NCBI GenBank assembly: GCA_023429565.1
Contig: JAEZDJ010000073.1
Span: 6,563-70,562, forward strand
Direction: 5' to 3'
Length of the DNA: 64,000 bases
From: Actinomycetes bacterium
Lineage (GTDB): Bacteria; Actinomycetota; Coriobacteriia; Coriobacteriales; Eggerthellaceae
The notes under the pieces are model-generated. The model saw only the letters and a program-made list of their open reading frames with translations, made no database searches and had not been told where the DNA came from. Made by a program: the position numbers and the translations under genes. Shown here in pieces: positions 61,203 through 64,000 of the stretch. Positions within the stretch are counted from its first letter, which is position 1. The number at the start of each line of letters is the position of its first letter.

Positions 61203-62687
61203 ATGGAAAATCCTGCTCAGCAATCCTATCAACTCTTTATTGGCGGCGAATGGGCGAATGCGTCCGATGGGGCGACGCTCGATGTGCATTGCCCGGCCAA
61301 TGGGGAGCAGCTCTCGACCATTGCGGATGCTTCGAAGGAGGACGTCGACCGTGCGGTTGCTGCTGCATGGGAAGCGTTCGAGTCGTGGAGCAAGACCGAC
61401 AAGGCGCAACGCGCCATCATCCTGAACAAGGTTGCGGATGTCATCGAGGAACACGCCGAGCACTTTGCGTTGCTTGAGTCGCTTGACAACGGCAAGCCCA
61501 TCCGCGAAACACGTGCCATTGACATCGCCTATTCCGTTGACCATTTTCGATACTTCGCTGGCGTTCTGCTCGCTGACACGGGAGAAGCCGATCTCCTGCC
61601 GGGCAACATGATGTCGCTGGTGCTCCATGAGCCCCTCGGCGTGGTTGGTCAGATCGTTCCTTGGAACTTTCCTTTCCTCATGGCGGCATGGAAGCTCGCC
61701 CCGGTGCTTGCGGCGGGCGACTGCACGGTGTTCAAGCCTTCTTCCACAACATCCCTCACGGTTCTTGAACTGGCCAGGCTCACGCGGGACATCATACCTG
61801 CCGGCGTGTTCAACGTCGTCACTGGGCGGGGTTCGAAGTCAGGGCAGTACATTCTCGACCATCCGGACATCAGCAAGCTTGCATTCACCGGATCGACCGA
61901 GGTCGGTCGCGATGTCGCGCGCGCTGCAGCTGAGCGCCTGATCCCAGCGACGCTGGAACTGGGCGGCAAATCCGCTAACATCATCTTCCCTGACTGCAAG
62001 TGGGACATGATGCTCGACGGCATCCAGTTGGGCATCCTGTTCAATCAGGGTCAGGTCTGCTGCGCCGGCAGCCGCATCTTCGTGCATGAGGACATCTATG
62101 ATCAATTTGTCGAGGACGCATGCAAGGCATTTTCCAAGGTGAAGGTCGGTCTGCCATGGGAGGATGACACCCAGATGGGCAGCCAGATCGATCAAAGGCA
62201 GATGGAGAAGATTCTCGAGTATGTTGAGATTGCCAAGCAGGATGGCGGCACCGTGCTCTGCGGTGGGGAGCGTGCGACGGAAGGCGAACTGGCGAACGGC
62301 GCGTTCCTGAAGCCCACCCTCATCGAGGTGCCTGACAATTCCTGCCGCGTGGCGCAGGAGGAGATATTCGGTCCCGTAGCCGTGGTCATCAAATTTAAGG
62401 ACGAGCAGGAAGTCATCGACATGGCAAACGACTCGGTCTACGGCCTTGGCGGTGCGGTGTGGACGCGCGACATCAACCGGGCGTTTCGTGTCGCTCAGGG
62501 TGTCCAGACGGGACGCATGTGGGTCAACACCTACAACCAGATTCCCTCCGGCGCGCCGTTTGGCGGATACAAGGAATCGGGCATTGGCCGAGAGACCCAC
62601 AAGATCATGCTCGAGCATTACACGCAGACCAAGAATATCATGATCAATCTGAGCGAGGCTCCGAGCGGCTTTTATCCTGAGGGATAG
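61203..62687 (+). CDS. Aldehyde dehydrogenase (NAD(P)+), class 1/2 type
   Basis: A 494-residue enzyme oxidising an aldehyde to the acid. The cofactor site is in IVPWNFPFLMAAWKLAPVLAAGD, the catalytic Glu in LELGGKSANIIF, the catalytic Cys in FNQGQVCCAGSRIFV, and the late motif QEEIFGPVAVV. Full family length. The ATG at 61203 follows AAGGA. Substrate unknown. It is flanked by terminators on both sides, so it is monocistronic. Confidence 0.94.
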   Translation: MENPAQQSYQLFIGGEWANASDGATLDVHCPANGEQLSTIADASKEDVDRAVAAAWEAFESWSKTDKAQRAIILNKVADVIEEHAEHFALLESLDNGKPIRETRAIDIAYSVDHFRYFAGVLLADTGEADLLPGNMMSLVLHEPLGVVGQIVPWNFPFLMAAWKLAPVLAAGDCTVFKPSSTTSLTVLELARLTRDIIPAGVFNVVTGRGSKSGQYILDHPDISKLAFTGSTEVGRDVARAAAERLIPATLELGGKSANIIFPDCKWDMMLDGIQLGILFNQGQVCCAGSRIFVHEDIYDQFVEDACKAFSKVKVGLPWEDDTQMGSQIDQRQMEKILEYVEIAKQDGGTVLCGGERATEGELANGAFLKPTLIEVPDNSCRVAQEEIFGPVAVVIKFKDEQEVIDMANDSVYGLGGAVWTRDINRAFRVAQGVQTGRMWVNTYNQIPSGAPFGGYKESGIGRETHKIMLEHYTQTKNIMINLSEAPSGFYPEG

Positions 62688-62791
62688 GACACCTAAAAGC
62701 AAGCTGCTTGAGGGGCGGCGATTCGCCGTTGACGCCGACATCCCGCTGGAAAGCATGATGGCAGGTTGCCATGGGTGATCTGGAATTCCTG

Positions 62792-62836
62792 AGAGGGGGG
62801 CCGCATCGATCGAGATGCGGCCCCCCTCTATCTCTT
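62792..62836 (+). terminator. Terminator after the aldehyde dehydrogenase
   Basis: A perfect 16-base stem, AGAGGGGGGCCGCATC (62792-62807) with GATGCGGCCCCCCTCT (62814-62829), 6-base loop, then ATCTCTTC. Unusually stable. Confidence 0.8.
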
Positions 62837-62964
62837 CGTCAAATTTTGGTTCCATGCTGAGAATGGCCGGCAATCGTGCGTGAACCTCACGGTTTCGGTG
62901 CGGGACATCGCCGGAGTTCCTGTCTTGGGGTACACTGTTCGCTGACCAAGAAAGGAGCGTGAGC

Positions 62965-63885
62965 ATGGGATTCTTCGATCGCATCAGCGAGGGGCTGTCT
63001 CGTTCGCGTGACAAATTCAAGGAGCAGATGAACGTCCTGCTTGACCGAGGCCCCGATCTGGACGATGATTTCTGGGACGGTCTCGAGGAGACGCTCATCC
63101 TGGCCGACATCGGCGCACCGGCGACGGGCGCGATTGTCGAGAACCTTCGCGACCGGGCCACCCGCATGGCGCTTCCCGATGCCTACGCAGTGTTCGACCT
63201 GCTGAACGATCAGATAGCGGAAGCTTTTGTCGAGGCAGGCCCAGATATCTTCGGTGGAGACGCCGCCATTGTGCTGTTCGTGGGAATCAACGGCACGGGA
63301 AAAACCACCACGGTCGGCAAGATTGCCAAAGAAGCAACCGATGCCGGACGGAAGGTGCTTCTTGGCAGCGCGGACACGTTTCGCGCCGCCGCCATTGAGC
63401 AGCTTGAGGTGTGGGCGCGCCGTGCCGATGTGGGAATATGCACGCGTGAACGGGGGAGCGATCCCGCCAGCGTGTGTTACGACACCATCGAACGGGCCGA
63501 ACGTGAAGGCGCCGATCTCGTGCTCGTCGACACGGCAGGTCGTCTTCACACGTCGGCAGACCTCATGCGTGAGCTGGAGAAGGTTGTGAGCGTCGTGCGC
63601 AAGCGCGCAAATGTGCCGGTCTACACCGTGCTCGTGATCGACGCAACGACTGGGCAAAACGGACTCACGCAGGCGCGTGAGTTCGACCGGGCGCTCGACC
63701 TCGATGGCGTCATTGTCACAAAGCTGGATGGCACCGCCAAGGGGGGTATCGTTCTTGCTGTCTCCCATGAGCTGAACCTGCCTGTTCTCAAAATTGGCGT
63801 GGGGGAGGGGCTCGATGACCTCAAGGACTTCGATGCCCATGATTTTGCCCGTGCCTTGGTGGGAGATTTCGACGAGCGAGGGTAG
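62965..63885 (+). CDS. ftsY: Signal recognition particle receptor FtsY
   Basis: A 306-residue SRP-type GTPase. The N domain precedes GINGTGKTTTVGKIAK (G1), DTFRAAAIEQLEVWARRA, LVDTAGRLHT (G3), VTKLDGTAKGG (G4) and LKIGVGEGLDDLKDF. It guides ribosomes with membrane-protein chains to the translocon. It has only the NG domains, without the long acidic A domain of E. coli FtsY. The ATG at 62965 is preferred over GTG 62959 because AAGGAG lies about eight bases upstream. Confidence 0.95.
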   Translation: MGFFDRISEGLSRSRDKFKEQMNVLLDRGPDLDDDFWDGLEETLILADIGAPATGAIVENLRDRATRMALPDAYAVFDLLNDQIAEAFVEAGPDIFGGDAAIVLFVGINGTGKTTTVGKIAKEATDAGRKVLLGSADTFRAAAIEQLEVWARRADVGICTRERGSDPASVCYDTIERAEREGADLVLVDTAGRLHTSADLMRELEKVVSVVRKRANVPVYTVLVIDATTGQNGLTQAREFDRALDLDGVIVTKLDGTAKGGIVLAVSHELNLPVLKIGVGEGLDDLKDFDAHDFARALVGDFDERG

Positions 63886-64000
63886 GAAACTGCTCCGCTG
63901 CGTTTCGTATCGCAGTGGGACACGGATTCTCCCCTTACCCGGTCTCGTTGCCCCTGCTTCGCATTCGAGCCGTTGAAAAGGTGAAGTTGGCCTCAAGGCC
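63886..64000. other. Right edge of the window
   Basis: No feature was recognised in the last 115 bases; any next gene starts beyond the window or is too short to tell. Confidence 0.3.

Noticed and set aside
1..64000. CRISPR arrays, insertion sequences, prophage or integrase genes
   Set aside because: No regularly spaced repeats, transposase motifs, terminal inverted repeats with target duplications, or phage structural genes were seen on either strand.

Overview
The window is about 60% G+C, densely coded and free of recognisable insertion sequences, phage genes, rRNA or CRISPR. It most resembles a member of the Coriobacteriia, probably family Eggerthellaceae. Clues: a Tat-exported flavoprotein lipoprotein of the fumarate/urocanate reductase type, a complete arginine deiminase operon, a regulator joining a multi-pass membrane domain to a LuxR DNA-binding domain, a trigger factor with a histone-H1-like tail, and strong purine-rich ribosome binding sites. 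The genus assignment is inference.

Layout. 1-1.9 kb: the start of a flavoprotein gene running off the left edge, a divergent LysR regulator and a glutaredoxin. 2.2 kb: tRNA-Arg. 2.7-8.0 kb: arginine fermentation operon arcA-arcB-arcC-arcD with long hairpins in its spacers and a possible leader peptide. 8.0-12.7 kb: GNAT acetyltransferase, argS, CPA1 antiporter. 12.9-18.4 kb: two-component system divergent from a BceAB-like ABC exporter. 18.5-20.0 kb: membrane LuxR regulator. 20.3-22.4 kb: tRNA-Lys, tRNA-His, an NYN ribonuclease with two LOTUS-type domains, tRNA-Leu. 22.5-32.6 kb: small membrane protein, tig-clpP-clpX-valS, a zinc-ribbon membrane protein, thrS. 32.6-35.8 kb: CPA2 antiporter with a repeat tail, a small unknown gene and a patatin. 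36.0-43.1 kb: a redox/metal cluster (trxA, msrAB, HMA-UreH-cupredoxin fusion, DUF2318 lipoprotein, histidine kinase, response regulator, trxB). 43.2-48.1 kb: prfA, prmC, purine nucleoside phosphorylase, metallo-beta-lactamase-fold protein, crcB. 48.3-51.6 kb: a 2-hydroxyacid dehydrogenase, a C39-like protein lacking its catalytic cysteine, and serC. 51.8-61.0 kb: a T-box leader followed by ilvD-ilvB-ilvN-ilvC, then serA and leuA. 61.2-63.9 kb: aldehyde dehydrogenase and ftsY.

How the genes fit together. The arc operon should make ATP from arginine by substrate-level phosphorylation with arginine/ornithine exchange. The ilv genes, serA, serC and leuA form an amino-acid biosynthesis block drawing on pyruvate and 3-phosphoglycerate. 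The 36-43 kb cluster looks like a thiol-redox and copper (or other thiophilic stress) response under its own two-component system.

The most unusual signal is the leader before ilvD. It has clear T-box Stem I features, but the triplet in the specifier position reads GCC (alanine) rather than a branched-chain codon. The terminator hairpin in that leader also carries the UGGU that would meet the tRNA acceptor end. Other unusual items are the four hendecad repeats ending the CPA2 antiporter, the inactive-looking C39-like protein, the three-domain HMA-UreH-cupredoxin fusion and the long insertion in PrmC. Start codons were often chosen from ribosome binding sites and family N-termini, and are noted where they matter.
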